From Streptomyces sp. NBC_00464 (GTDB taxonomy: Bacteria > Actinomycetota > Actinomycetes > Streptomycetales > Streptomycetaceae): a stretch of 64,000 bases of DNA. This document shows, piece by piece, positions 25,783-34,751 of the stretch (its first letter is position 1; each line of letters opens with the position of its first letter). The stretch spans positions 124,001-188,000 of the forward strand of contig NZ_CP107899.1 in NCBI RefSeq assembly GCF_036013915.1. Direction: 5' to 3'. The translations under genes and the position numbers were made by a program. Under the pieces are notes generated by a model, which was not told where the DNA came from, did no database searches, and saw only the letters and a program-made list of their open reading frames with translations.

Positions 25783-26778
25783 CTATGCCTTGCGGAGTCT
25801 GGCGATGATGCCGTCCAGGTCGCGCTGGAACATGTAGTCGCGGAAGACGTGCCCGCCGGGCTCCTCGTGCCACTCGTGCGGGATGCCTGCGTTGCCGAGC
25901 AGAGCCCGGAACTCCCGCTGCCCGGCCAGCACCTGGTTCTCGTTGACCTGGTCGAACCAGTTGACCGGGTCGGGGCTGGTGCCCGCGACCAGGAAGACCC
26001 GCTTGTTGCGGTAGCTCTCGATCCGTTCGACCGGATTGTCGGCGCTGACCCGGGACTCGTCCCACAGCGGCACGCCGTACACCGTGCCGCCGGCCAGTTC
26101 CACCGCCGCGGACGAGGCGTTGGCCCAGTGACCGACCAGGCCCGCGTCACGGCGCAGACTGGCCGGACCGGAGTGGGCGCTCACCGAGGCGAAGTGGCCG
26201 TAGTACTTGGCCGCGTACTTCAGCGCGCCGAAGCCGCCCATCGAGAACCCCGCGACGGCCCGTCCGTCGTACTCGGCGTACGTACGGAAGTTCGCGTCGA
26301 TCCAGGGCAGCAGCTGGGCGATGTGGAACGTCTCCCAGTTCCGGGGACCGGCGTTGGAGCTGACCGGGTTGGAGTACCAGCCCGCGTGCCCCCCGTCGGG
26401 CATCACGACGATGACCGGCCTGCCCGCCGTCCAGGCCCGGATGCCCGCACGGTCGAAGGTGATGAAGTCCTGGTCCGTGCCGCCGCCGTGCAGCAGGTAG
26501 AGCACGGGGTAGCGGCGGCCGCCGGTGTGGTAACCGTCGGGGAGCAGGACGTTCACTCCGGGGTTCCAGCCGATCGCGTCCGTCGCGAACCGGTAGTACC
26601 GCATTCGGGGATCGCTCTCGTTGCTGTCCACGATGCGCAGCCCGAATCCGTCTCCCGCGGCTCTGGCGGCCGTTGCCGCGGCGAGGACGCTCCCGGCGCC
26701 CAGGGCCATCGCCGCGGAGAGCCCGCCGGCGGCCCTGATGACGCTTCTGCGGGTGGGACGGCTCCCGTTGGCGCTCAT
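25783..26778 (-). CDS. Secreted alpha/beta-hydrolase esterase (esterase D / antigen 85-like family)
   Basis: 331 residues; the ATG overlaps the stop of the peptidase gene (ATGA). GSRPTRRSVIRAAGGLSAAMALG is a Tat signal. The fold is of the putative-esterase (PF00756-like) type: YPVLYLLHGGGTDQDF (oxyanion loop), nucleophile elbow GFSMGG (Ser in AVAGFSMGGFGALK) and the C-terminal catalytic His in EPGGHVFRDY. The family includes feruloyl/acetyl esterases and mycolyltransferase-like enzymes. Co-translation with a C39-like peptidase suggests joint extracellular action on a modified peptide or polymer. Substrate unknown. Confidence 0.85.
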   Translation of the reverse strand: MSANGSRPTRRSVIRAAGGLSAAMALGAGSVLAAATAARAAGDGFGLRIVDSNESDPRMRYYRFATDAIGWNPGVNVLLPDGYHTGGRRYPVLYLLHGGGTDQDFITFDRAGIRAWTAGRPVIVVMPDGGHAGWYSNPVSSNAGPRNWETFHIAQLLPWIDANFRTYAEYDGRAVAGFSMGGFGALKYAAKYYGHFASVSAHSGPASLRRDAGLVGHWANASSAAVELAGGTVYGVPLWDESRVSADNPVERIESYRNKRVFLVAGTSPDPVNWFDQVNENQVLAGQREFRALLGNAGIPHEWHEEPGGHVFRDYMFQRDLDGIIARLRKA

Positions 26779-27488
26779 GCCGAGTACCCCTTCGGCGGTA
26801 TCAGCGTGGCCAGTTGGTCGAAGGAGATCCAGTAGATCTGGTTGCCGCTGAAGGACGCGGGGTCGGCTATGAGGACGGTGCGGTCCACCTCGTCGTAACC
26901 GAAGACGGTGAAGTAGTGGTAGATCGTCTGGTCCGACGGATAGCCGGGCGGCTGATTGCCCGGCGGGGCCACGATGTTGGCCACCAGCGGGTAGTTGCGG
27001 TCGATGTCGAAGACGATGTCGTACCAGAGCAGGTCCCGCTGGGCCTGGGTGGGCGGGTCGTTCGGCATCTCCTTCGTCTCGTACCAGCCACCGCCGAGGT
27101 TCGAGTTGAGCACGTTCGTGACCTGGCCGATGTGGTCGGTGCCGTTCTGGGTGGTGCCGAGCTGCCAGGCCAGGTCTCCCTGACTGGGCGGGGCCATCCG
27201 GGCGGAGAGCGCGATGCGGGTGGCGGCCGGGCCGCACCAGTAGCCGGTCTCCTGGACCTGGTAGTCGATCTGCAGCCAGTGCGCGCTCTGCGTACGGCCG
27301 GCGGCGACCTCCAGCCGGCTGCCCGGCTCGTTGTGTCCGCTGACGACGGCCGTGCCGGCCTTCGAGCCGTGCGCGAGCACGGACACGGACGAGGTCTGCG
27401 GTACGGGTGACGCCTGGGCCAGGGTGGGCTGGACGAGGACTCCGACAGCGGCTACGGCGATCGCGGCGGACACAAGTCTCTTGCGCAT
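26775..27488 (-). CDS. Secreted C39-like cysteine peptidase
   Basis: 237 residues with a clear Sec signal (MRKRLVSAAIAVAAVGVLV...AQAS). The C39-like papain-fold core has the nucleophile in QETGYWCGPAATRIAL (the Cys of YWCGPA), and the catalytic His and Asp in HYFTVFGYDEVDRTVLIADPAS. There is no ABC-transporter fusion, so this is the free-standing C39_2-type peptidase common in Streptomyces secretomes, not a bacteriocin processor. First gene of a two-gene operon with the esterase. Confidence 0.82.
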   Translation of the reverse strand: MRKRLVSAAIAVAAVGVLVQPTLAQASPVPQTSSVSVLAHGSKAGTAVVSGHNEPGSRLEVAAGRTQSAHWLQIDYQVQETGYWCGPAATRIALSARMAPPSQGDLAWQLGTTQNGTDHIGQVTNVLNSNLGGGWYETKEMPNDPPTQAQRDLLWYDIVFDIDRNYPLVANIVAPPGNQPPGYPSDQTIYHYFTVFGYDEVDRTVLIADPASFSGNQIYWISFDQLATLIPPKGYSA

Positions 27489-27704
27489 GCAGGCTCCTGA
27501 AGAGGGTGGGGGCGGCCTTGCGGGAAGAAACGCATTCGGGAAACGCTCAGCTGTGCGGGACAGCGGGAATCAGCGTCTCCGGTGCCGCACCGGGCGCGCA
27601 AGCGCTGAAAGTTCAGACTTACGCCGGTACTTGAGAGGCCGTCAGATCTTGTGCTGCCGTCACGTCCTGGCTGCCGTCACGCCTCGACCGTCGCCCTCCG
27701 GGAT

Positions 27705-28730
27705 TCACGCGCCGCGCTCGGGCGGCCGACGGGTCCGCTCCTCGGCGGCCAGCAGCGCCCTCCCTTCGGCGGTCGCGACGTGAAAGGAACGTCCGGCCTT
27801 GCGCACCGTGGCGACCAGCCCTGCCGCACGCAGCACGTTCAGGTGCTGACTGACGGCAGGGTGGGTCACATCCAGGAGCCGGGCCGCCTCGACCGTGGAG
27901 CAGCCGGTGCGGGTGGCGCGCAAAATGCCCGCACGGGTGTGCCCGAGCAGGGGCCCCAGAGGACCGGCGCCATCCATGGCACGGGCCCCGGGGGCGGCGG
28001 CCGGGGCCGGTCCTGCCCAGTTGGCCGCATGGTCGATCGGGTAGACGAGAACGGGCGGCAGGTCCCCGTCGGCCAGTGTGATCGGCGTCGGCCAGCAGAA
28101 GAACGACGGCTGGAGTACGAGCCCCCGGCCGCGCAGGCGCAGGTTCTGATCGACTGGATACGTCACTTCCAGGACGGGCGGACGCCAGCGGAACTGCGGC
28201 CCGAGCCCGGTCAGCAGACCCTCGGTTCCCCCGTCGAGCAGGCTGTGCAGCCGGACGGCGCGGTCGGCGTCGATGTGGGCGTGCACGCGCTGCCAGTACG
28301 GTGCGAGTGCTTCGCGCTGGTACGTGCCCAGAGCCCCGCCCAGACGCCGCAGGGTTTCGGCATCACCTCCAGCCAACGGACGGACCCAGTTGGGCAATTG
28401 GAGGGACGATGCCAAGTGGGTCAGGTCGGTCCGCAGCCGTGGTCGTGGGGTGCTCATCAAGGTGTCGAGGGATGCCTGCAGCGTGGCGCGGTCGCCGGAC
28501 GTGGGGGTGAGGAAGTCGGGTGAGTAGCCACGCGGGGGCAGTAGCGAGGACAGCAGCCGGGGGCTTTCGGAGAGCCTCGGCCGCACCCAGCGACGCCAGG
28601 CGCCGAACACCCTTTCACCGTCGCGCCGTTGCAGGGTCTGCACGCTGTTGCTGATCTCCCAGAGGAAGTCCGGGCCGGGGGCCACCCTGACCCGCGCCAG
28701 GTCCTCGGACGTGAAGTACACCCGCAGCAT
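27705..28730 (-). CDS. ArsR-type winged-helix transcriptional regulator with large N-terminal domain
   Basis: 341 residues. The C-terminal 95 residues are a winged helix: GPLLGHTRAGILRATRTGCSTVEAARLLDVTHPAVSQHLNVLRAAGLVATVRKAGRSFHVAT. The N-terminal 240 residues are the long, poorly characterised domain seen in Streptomyces ArsR-like regulators (DUF5937-like), with no metal-binding Cys pair, so metal sensing is unlikely. Chosen start ATG at MLRVYFTSEDLARVR; ORF extension upstream runs through the terminator hairpin. Monocistronic; target genes unknown. Confidence 0.8.
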   Translation of the reverse strand: MLRVYFTSEDLARVRVAPGPDFLWEISNSVQTLQRRDGERVFGAWRRWVRPRLSESPRLLSSLLPPRGYSPDFLTPTSGDRATLQASLDTLMSTPRPRLRTDLTHLASSLQLPNWVRPLAGGDAETLRRLGGALGTYQREALAPYWQRVHAHIDADRAVRLHSLLDGGTEGLLTGLGPQFRWRPPVLEVTYPVDQNLRLRGRGLVLQPSFFCWPTPITLADGDLPPVLVYPIDHAANWAGPAPAAAPGARAMDGAGPLGPLLGHTRAGILRATRTGCSTVEAARLLDVTHPAVSQHLNVLRAAGLVATVRKAGRSFHVATAEGRALLAAEERTRRPPERGA

Positions 28731-28816
28731 GGCCGCTCCCCCGGGAAGTGAGCTCCTCCGGGCGCAGCGTACCGCCGTTCGACCGCCCTCCCACCCGGTT
28801 CGGACGTCACTGCGCC

Positions 28817-28862
28817 GGCCGTGCCGGTGCACCGCCCGGGGAGGCGGTGCACCGGCACGGCC
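28817..28862 (-). terminator. Strong terminator hairpin after the MBL-fold gene
   Basis: A perfect 20-bp GC-rich inverted repeat (arm GGCCGTGCCGGTGCACCGCC) with a 6-nt loop begins 13 bp after the stop of the leftward metallo-hydrolase and ends before the ArsR start. No T-run follows. Confidence 0.85.
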
Positions 28863-28874
28863 GACGCGTCCGTC

Positions 28875-30140
28875 CTATGCCTGGGCGGCCCGGTCCCGGT
28901 CGCGGCCGGGGGTGACGGCGGCCTTGGCCCCGCCGGGAAGCTGTACGTGCACGGGGGGCCAGTTGCCCCATCCCGGTGCCGGTTCGGCGGCCACACCGCG
29001 CCACCACGGCTCCACGGCGGGCGGATCGGCTGGTTCGAACGGCTGGCCCGGTCGCGGGGCCGCCATCGTCACGCCGGCGAACTGCGTGGCGCGCATGGAC
29101 CATTCGGCGGGTTCGGCCCATGGATGCAGGGCGAGGTTGAAGGTGCCCCAGTGGATCGGCAGCATGACGCCCGCCGACGGGTCGTCGCCCTGGAGGTCCA
29201 GATGGGCCTGGACGCCCTCGTCGGGACTCATGTGGATATCGGGCCAGGCGCCGGGTTCCGGCTTGCTGTCCGTCTGGTCCTTCGGCCAGTACTGGCTGTA
29301 CGCGCCGATCTGGATCATGGTGGCGTCGAAGGGGCCGTGTGCCGCGCCGATCTCCTTGAAGCCGGGGAAATAGCCGGTGTCACCGCTGTGGTAGATCCGG
29401 TGCTCGGGCCCTGCGACGGCCCAGGACGCCCAGAGGGTGTGCTGCTGGTTGCGCAGGCCCCGGCCACAGAAGTGCCGGGCGGGAGTGGCGGTCAGGCTGA
29501 TTCCGGCGACGGTCGTGGACTCGTTCCAGTCGAGCTCGTGGATCCGGTCCAGGGGCACGCCCCAGCGCTCCAGGTGCGCACCGACGCCGAGCGGTACCGC
29601 GAAGACCGTGGCCGTGTCCGCGAGGGTGCGGATCGTCGGGAGGTCGAGGTGGTCGTAGTGGTCGTGCGAGATCACCACGACGTCGACCGGGCCGAGGGCA
29701 CCGAGCGGCAGCGGCGCCGGGTGCACACGCTTGGGACCGGCGAAGGCGAAGGGCGAGCAGCGCTCGCCCCACACCGGGTCGAACAGCACCCGGCGTCCGT
29801 CGATCTCGGCGAGCACACTGGAGTGCCCCATCCAGGTGAGCCGCAGCCCGGAGGCGGGGGGCTCGGCAAGGTCGGCGAGGGTCGTGGCGTGCACGGGCAC
29901 GGTCCCGGTCGGCGCCCTGAGAACCCGCTCCTCCTTGCGGAAGTAGACCTTCGCGAACTCCAGGGCGGACCCGGACGGCCTGGTCCGCGCCCCCACCGGG
30001 TTCTGGAAGACCCCGTCGGCGAAGTTGGGGGAACGGCGGATGCGCTCCATACGGGCGCCGCCCGGGTCGGCCCCGAAGGCGGCGGGACGCAGCGCACGCA
30101 GTCTGGTGCGGAGCGGGAGTGGGGAGTCAGCGCCGGTCAC
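28875..30140 (-). CDS. MBL-fold metallo-hydrolase (NAPE-PLD / UlaG-like)
   Basis: 421 residues from a GTG with CAGGAGA 8 nt upstream. The metallo-beta-lactamase motifs are complete: WMGHSSVLAEIDG, HDHYDHLD (zinc site), HFCGRGL, HSGDTGYFPGF, and the C-terminal PIHWGTF. The overall layout fits the NAPE-hydrolysing phospholipase D-like branch, which acts on lipid phosphodiesters; an L-ascorbate-lactonase-like role is also possible. Probably cytosolic, since no signal peptide is present. It follows the PPOX gene on the same strand but a hairpin lies between. Confidence 0.85.
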   Translation of the reverse strand: MTGADSPLPLRTRLRALRPAAFGADPGGARMERIRRSPNFADGVFQNPVGARTRPSGSALEFAKVYFRKEERVLRAPTGTVPVHATTLADLAEPPASGLRLTWMGHSSVLAEIDGRRVLFDPVWGERCSPFAFAGPKRVHPAPLPLGALGPVDVVVISHDHYDHLDLPTIRTLADTATVFAVPLGVGAHLERWGVPLDRIHELDWNESTTVAGISLTATPARHFCGRGLRNQQHTLWASWAVAGPEHRIYHSGDTGYFPGFKEIGAAHGPFDATMIQIGAYSQYWPKDQTDSKPEPGAWPDIHMSPDEGVQAHLDLQGDDPSAGVMLPIHWGTFNLALHPWAEPAEWSMRATQFAGVTMAAPRPGQPFEPADPPAVEPWWRGVAAEPAPGWGNWPPVHVQLPGGAKAAVTPGRDRDRAAQA

Positions 30141-30201
30141 AAGGTCTCCTGAGGGAGTCGGTATCGTCTCATTATGGACAGGGTGGACGACAGTGCGAGT
30201 A

Positions 30202-30228
30202 CGGAGCACCCAACGGGATGGTGCTCCG
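30202..30228 (-). terminator. Terminator after the PPOX gene
   Basis: Inverted repeat CGGAGCACC / GGTGCTCCG with a 9-nt loop lies 5 bp past the leftward stop. Confidence 0.6.
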
Positions 30229-30233
30229 GAATT

Positions 30234-30674
30234 TCAGCCACGCTGCTGTCCGTACACGTGCTCGACGTGGAGCCGCAGGACGATCCGGCGGTCCCTGACC
30301 ATGGCCTTGCGGTAGTCGTCCCAGTCGGGATGCTCGCCCTGGACGTCGCGGTAGAGGCTGATCAGTTCCGCCACGGTGGCGTCGTCGGGGTCGGCGGCCA
30401 CCGGAGTGAGCTCGGCCGTACCGTCGGCGACCGTCCAGGCCCAGCGGTCCTGACTGGTCACGTGGTAGCTCGCCCGCGGGTCCCTCGACAGATTCCGGGT
30501 CTTCGCCCGGCCCTCGGTGACCGAGACGCGGACAATGCGCTCGTCGGGGTAGTAGAAGTGGTTCACATTGGACAGCTGCGGTCTGCCGTCCCGCCTGAGC
30601 GTGACCAGCACACCGCCGTTCTCCTCGGCCAGCAGCCGTAGGAGCCCCTGCTCCTGTGCATCGAATCCCGTCAT
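30234..30674 (-). CDS. PPOX-class (F420/FMN-binding split-barrel) oxidoreductase
   Basis: 146 residues of the pyridoxamine-5'-phosphate-oxidase-like split barrel: GGVLVTLRRDGRPQLSNVNHFYY, VRVSVTEGRAKTRNLSRDPRASYHV, WAWTVADGTAELTPV. This arrangement is typical of the actinobacterial F420-dependent PPOX group. Small cytosolic redox enzyme; substrate unknown. It is divergent from the CMD-family gene across a 216-bp promoter region. A slightly longer start (MRNPVGGPDVGFG) is possible. Confidence 0.85.
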   Translation of the reverse strand: MTGFDAQEQGLLRLLAEENGGVLVTLRRDGRPQLSNVNHFYYPDERIVRVSVTEGRAKTRNLSRDPRASYHVTSQDRWAWTVADGTAELTPVAADPDDATVAELISLYRDVQGEHPDWDDYRKAMVRDRRIVLRLHVEHVYGQQRG

Positions 30675-30890
30675 GCCGAATCCAACGTCCGGTCCGCCCA
30701 CAGGATTCCGCATCCGGTGCGGCGGCGTTCGGCATACGTCCGGATCCGGCCACCCCGCGGTGCCCGGCCGCTCCTCCCGGCGCCCCGATGTCACATCCTG
30801 CGGCCCCCGCGCGTCGCACCCGTGCCAGCAGCCCGGCGACGGCGCCGCACCGCCCCCGCCGGCACCGAGCCGTACCGAAGGAGACCGGCC

Positions 30891-31481
30891 ATGACCGCCC
30901 GTATCTCGCTCGACCCGCCCCGCAGCCTCTTGTTCCGCGCCGTCTCGTGGTACTCGAACCGTGCGTACGGGAAGGTCATCGATCCCCTGCGCGCCGGCGC
31001 CCACCACACCGGGGTGCTGTGGGCCTACTCCCGGCTCGAGCTGTCCGCGGGCCGCTGGAAGAAGCTGGACCCGCAGCTCAAGGCGCTGGCGGTGATGGCG
31101 TCCGCGGCCACCGTCGGGTGCAGCTGGTGCATGGACTTCGGCTACTGGGTGAGCCACAGCCAGGGCATGGACCCGCGCAAGCTCCGCGAGGTGCCCGAGT
31201 GGCGCGGGAGCGACGCCTACACCCCGCTGGAGCGCGAGGTGCTGGCCTACGCGGAGGCCATGACCGTCACCCCGCCCCGGGTGGAGGACGAGATGGTGGA
31301 CCGGCTGCGCAGCTCGCTCGGCGAGGCGGCACTGGTCGAGCTGACGTCGATGATCGCGGTGGAGAACATGCGGTCGCGGTCGAATTCGGCCCTCGGCCTC
31401 ACCAGCCAGGGCTTCAAGGACTGGTGCGAGCTGCAGCCGCCCGGCGCGTCCGGGCGGCACACTCCGGCCACTGACCGGTGA
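30891..31481 (+). CDS. Carboxymuconolactone decarboxylase / AhpD-like family protein
   Basis: 196 residues from an ATG preceded by AAGGAG. The CMD-fold signature is LKALAVMASAATVGCSWCMDFGYWVS: the CxxC pair (GCSWC) followed by the acidic/aromatic helix marks the AhpD-like peroxidase subgroup. It may reduce peroxides or act as a thiol-disulphide partner rather than as a decarboxylase. Divergent from the PPOX gene; the two may share a redox-linked control. Confidence 0.82.
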   Translation: MTARISLDPPRSLLFRAVSWYSNRAYGKVIDPLRAGAHHTGVLWAYSRLELSAGRWKKLDPQLKALAVMASAATVGCSWCMDFGYWVSHSQGMDPRKLREVPEWRGSDAYTPLEREVLAYAEAMTVTPPRVEDEMVDRLRSSLGEAALVELTSMIAVENMRSRSNSALGLTSQGFKDWCELQPPGASGRHTPATDR

Positions 31482-31497
31482 GGCGGCGCAGGCCGCG

Positions 31498-31542
31498 TTG
31501 ACAGCGTGTCCCCGGCTCCCGATACTGACTGGCGATTCAGTA
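31498..31542 (+). promoter_or_regulatory. Consensus promoter with overlapping TetR-type operator for the amino-acid dehydrogenase
   Basis: TTGACA (31498-31503), a 17-bp spacer and GATACT (31521-31526) form a near-ideal sigma-70/HrdB promoter. Overlapping the -10 and start region is a 20-bp imperfect palindrome (31523-31542) with arms TACTGA / TCAGTA, typical for a TetR-family dimer. A TetR gene lies downstream of the controlled gene. Confidence 0.7.
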
Positions 31543-31642
31543 AATGATCGTCGGCCGGCATCGGGAGCGACGGGTCCGCTCCCCCGGTATCCACGACACC
31601 GCCCCGGGCCCGCCCCGATCGCGTGACCGAGGAGTACCTCCG

Positions 31643-32851
31643 ATGAAGACATCTCCGGTGTCCCAGCCCGCCCCGTTGATCTCGCTGACCTGGACGGACC
31701 ACGTCACGGGCCGCCGGGGGCACCTCGTCGTCGACCGGCTGGTGCGAGGGGTGTCCAGTGGCGGGCTGCGCATGCGCGAGGGCTGCACGCTGGCCGAGGT
31801 GACCGGGCTGGCCCGTGGTATGACGATGAAGGAAGCGCTCCACTTCGACGCGGACCGGTCCGGGGCGCGCTACATACCGCTCGGCGGCGCAAAAGGCGGC
31901 ATCGACTGCGACCCGCGCGACCCGGCGGCGTACGGCATCCTGGTGCGCTATCTGCGAGCGGTGCGTCCGTACGTGGAGAACGTCTGGACGACCGGCGAGG
32001 ACCTCGGGCTCACCCAGGACCTCGTCGACCGGGCAGCGACGGAGGCCGGACTCGTCTCCACCGTCCAGGCGGTCTACCCGCTGCTCGACGACGAGACCGT
32101 GGCGCGCCGGCGGCTGGCCGACGCCTTCGCCGTCGAGGTGGACGGCATCGGCCTGGACGAGCTGGCCGGAGGCTGCGGGGTCGCCGAGTCCGCGCTCGCC
32201 GCACTGGACGGGGCCGGGGTCGCCTACGGGGACGCGCGGGTCGCGCTCCAGGGGCTCGGCACCATGGGCGGGGCGACCGCCCGGTTCCTGTCCCGGGCCG
32301 GCCTGCGGGTGGTCGCGGTCGCCGACGTCAAGGGCACGATCGCGAACCCGGCCGGTCTGGATGTCGAGGCGCTCCTCGGCGCCCGCGACGCCTACGGCAC
32401 GGTGGACCGCGGCGTGCTGCGCGACACCGATCAGGAGCTGCCCGCCGACGCCTGGCTGGCGCAGGACGCGGACGTGCTCGTGCCCGCGGCCGTCTCCTAC
32501 GCCGTCGACCTGACGAACCAGGCCCGGATCACAGCCCGCTGGGTGGTCGAGGCGGCCAACATGCCGGTCCTGCCCGAGGCGGAGGCCCTGCTCACCGCGC
32601 GCGGGATCACGGTGCTGCCCGATGTGGTCGTCAACTCCGGTACCAACGCCTGGTGGTGGTGGACCCTGTTCGGCGACATCGGGGCCGATGCGGACGAGGC
32701 CTTCGCGCACATCCGGCGCGCGATGCGCGACCTCATCGAACTCGTGCTGGCCCGCGCCGCGACGGACGGCTGCACCCCGCGCGCGGCGGCACACGCCGTC
32801 GTCGCCGACCGGCTGCCGGTGATGGCCCACCGCTTCGGCTGGTACCGCTGA
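31643..32851 (+). CDS. Glu/Leu/Phe/Val-type amino-acid dehydrogenase
   Basis: 402 residues, start chosen at the ATG after GAGGAGTACCTCCG. Two active-site lysines are visible: K63 in GMTMKEALH and K84 in PLGGAKGGIDCDPRD. The NAD(P)-binding loop LQGLGTMGGATARF lies near residue 200, and PAAVSYAVD...WVVEAANMPV follows as in the family. It would oxidatively deaminate an amino acid to its keto acid in the cytosol. The C-terminal SGTNAWWWWTLFGDIG is unusually tryptophan-rich. A consensus promoter with a TetR-type operator precedes it, implying tight repression in the absence of a ligand. It is not clear which amino acid is used. Confidence 0.88.
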   Translation: MKTSPVSQPAPLISLTWTDHVTGRRGHLVVDRLVRGVSSGGLRMREGCTLAEVTGLARGMTMKEALHFDADRSGARYIPLGGAKGGIDCDPRDPAAYGILVRYLRAVRPYVENVWTTGEDLGLTQDLVDRAATEAGLVSTVQAVYPLLDDETVARRRLADAFAVEVDGIGLDELAGGCGVAESALAALDGAGVAYGDARVALQGLGTMGGATARFLSRAGLRVVAVADVKGTIANPAGLDVEALLGARDAYGTVDRGVLRDTDQELPADAWLAQDADVLVPAAVSYAVDLTNQARITARWVVEAANMPVLPEAEALLTARGITVLPDVVVNSGTNAWWWWTLFGDIGADADEAFAHIRRAMRDLIELVLARAATDGCTPRAAAHAVVADRLPVMAHRFGWYR

Positions 32852-32991
32852 CCGCAGGTCTCGAGTCACCGGGGAGTGGGCACGGGGCCGGAACCGCCCC
32901 AAGCGACGAACAGGCAGGCCACGAGAGGGCAGGGCCCGTTCCCGCTCCGCCCCCGGTCTGTGCCCGGGGCGGCATTGGTTAGGCTGACGCC

Positions 32992-33603
32992 GTGGCAAGA
33001 GTGCGGTTAGGTGTGGCGGAGCGGCGCGAGGAACTGCTGCGCGCTGCCGTCGAGCAGATCGAGGTACGGGGTGTCGCGGCGGTACGGATCGCCGATGTGG
33101 CGTCCGTGCTCGGCGTGAGCAACGCCCTTGTGCTCTACCACTTTTCCACCAAGGAGAAGCTGGTGGCCGCCGCCTTCGCGCACGCCGCCGAAGCCGATCT
33201 GGCCCATCTGCGCAAGCTGCTGAGCCGGCGCACCACTGCCGTCCGTCGCCTGCGCGCCGCCGTGCGGTGGTACGCGCCGACGGGCCAGGCCAAGGGCTGG
33301 CGGCTGTGGATCGAGGGCTGGGCGGCCTCCCTCCGCGACCCGGCGCTGCGTAATGTCGCGGGCGATCTCGACCAGCAGTGGAAGGCCGAACTGGCCGAGG
33401 TCATCGAGGAGGGCGCGGCCGCGGGCGAGTTCCTCTGCGACGACCCGATGTCCGTCGCCTGGCGGCTGACCGCGCTGCTGGACGGTCTGGCGGTACAGAT
33501 GACGTCGTACGCGGGTCCGCTGTCCCGGGCGACGATGCTGGAGTGGGCCGAGGAGGCGCTCGCCCGTGAACTGGGCATCGACCACGAGACCCTGACGGCT
33601 TGA
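32992..33603 (+). CDS. TetR/AcrR-family regulator with a TTA codon
   Basis: 203 residues from a GTG. The N-terminal HTH is RREELLRAAVEQIEVRGVAAVRIADVASVLGVSNALVLYHFSTKEKLV, with a BetI-like helical ligand domain (TetR C-terminal family 6-like). Codon 6 is TTA, so its translation should depend on bldA tRNA in Streptomyces. It lies 140 bp downstream of the dehydrogenase gene and is the best candidate to bind the palindrome in that gene's promoter. This pairing is inferred from position and site type. Confidence 0.88.
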   Translation: MARVRLGVAERREELLRAAVEQIEVRGVAAVRIADVASVLGVSNALVLYHFSTKEKLVAAAFAHAAEADLAHLRKLLSRRTTAVRRLRAAVRWYAPTGQAKGWRLWIEGWAASLRDPALRNVAGDLDQQWKAELAEVIEEGAAAGEFLCDDPMSVAWRLTALLDGLAVQMTSYAGPLSRATMLEWAEEALARELGIDHETLTA

Positions 33604-33685
33604 CTGCCCGCCGGGGCCGGCCGCCCGGTCCTCGTGATCCCGCCCCTTCGGCTTCCGTCCGCCGATTCCCGCCCCAGGACGCCTG

Positions 33686-34687
33686 TCAGGTCTGGCGTAC
33701 CGGCGCGTAGGACTCGCCCTGGAGTCCGAAGGTCCACGCGACGCCCTCCTTCGCGGTCCTGGTGCGCGGCGGCACCCGGAGCCAGTACGTGCGATGCGTC
33801 CCGTCCGGCTCGGGAGTGGAGTTGACCACCTCCACCATGACCACGTCCTCGTCGCCGTCGAGCGCTATCCGCCAGAGAATGCCCGTCTCGTCCCGGTGGA
33901 CCGGTTCGGCTCCGGACTCGGTGAGATAGCGGTCGTATCCGTAGAACTCCAGCATCACGCGGCGCAGTTCCGCGTTGTCCTCGGCACGGATGCGCTCGGG
34001 TGTCAGGGCGCCCAGCTCCGCGAGGAACGCGGCGGGTACCGGCATGCCGCGCCAGGCGTACAGGGCGAAGCCGTCGCGGTAGGCGAGCGCGGGGCCGTCA
34101 CCGCTGTCCAGCCGGCCCGCCTCGTCCCGGCGCAGGGTCTGGGGGCGTTCGCTCATCACCACGGTGCGCTCGTAGGGCCACCACCAGCCCGCGTTCCTCG
34201 CGACGGCCGCGAGTCCGTCGAGCCTCTCGCCCCGGCCGTCGAACGCGGCGAGCCAGGCCGCGTCGTGCTGGCCCAGGACTGCGTCGAGCAGGACCAGCCG
34301 GACATCCGACTCGTCCTCGGGCTTCACGGCGAGATCCGCCACGACCCCCGCCCGTATGCGGTCGGCCAGCGCGGACGTGGTCTCCCAGAGCTGAGCGCCG
34401 GTGGCGGACCACAGCGCGGACCAGCCTGCCGGGCCCAGCTCGTCGTACATCCGGCGCCGTTCCTCCGCCCAGGGCCGGGTCCGTACGTCCTCACGGACCG
34501 AGCGCCCCGCGTCAGTCAGCTTCTCCACGGCCTCGACGGCGGCCCTGGGCGAATCCGCCCAGACGAACTCCGTCGGCTCGGCCAGACCCGCGCTGCGGTA
34601 GGCGAGCCGCGCCCCCTCCTCGGCCGCCGCCCGGTCCGCCGCACCGGTCGCCGCCGCCACGGCCCGCCATGAGTCCACGTACTGCAT
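33686..34687 (-). CDS. DUF6745-domain protein of unknown function
   Basis: 333 residues from an ATG with GGGGAAGACG upstream; an ORF extension to 34792 overlaps the preceding gene's end. Soluble, with a helical N-terminal half rich in Trp/Arg (WSALWSATGAQLWETTSALADR) and a C-terminal DUF6745-like segment: GPALAYRDGFALYAWRGMPVP, RIRAEDNAELRRVMLEFYGYDRYL, and VVNSTPEPDGTHRTYWLRVPP. No known catalytic motif was recognised. It lies 64 bp after a 108-residue histidine-rich gene on the same strand, and both are divergent from the STM4015-4011 operon. I cannot assign a function. Confidence 0.75.
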   Translation of the reverse strand: MQYVDSWRAVAAATGAADRAAAEEGARLAYRSAGLAEPTEFVWADSPRAAVEAVEKLTDAGRSVREDVRTRPWAEERRRMYDELGPAGWSALWSATGAQLWETTSALADRIRAGVVADLAVKPEDESDVRLVLLDAVLGQHDAAWLAAFDGRGERLDGLAAVARNAGWWWPYERTVVMSERPQTLRRDEAGRLDSGDGPALAYRDGFALYAWRGMPVPAAFLAELGALTPERIRAEDNAELRRVMLEFYGYDRYLTESGAEPVHRDETGILWRIALDGDEDVVMVEVVNSTPEPDGTHRTYWLRVPPRTRTAKEGVAWTFGLQGESYAPVRQT

Positions 34688-34751
34688 CGTCTTCCCCGTC
34701 CCCTGTTCCTGATTTCCTGATACGCGTGAGCTTCTGGGTGTTGCCGGATTG

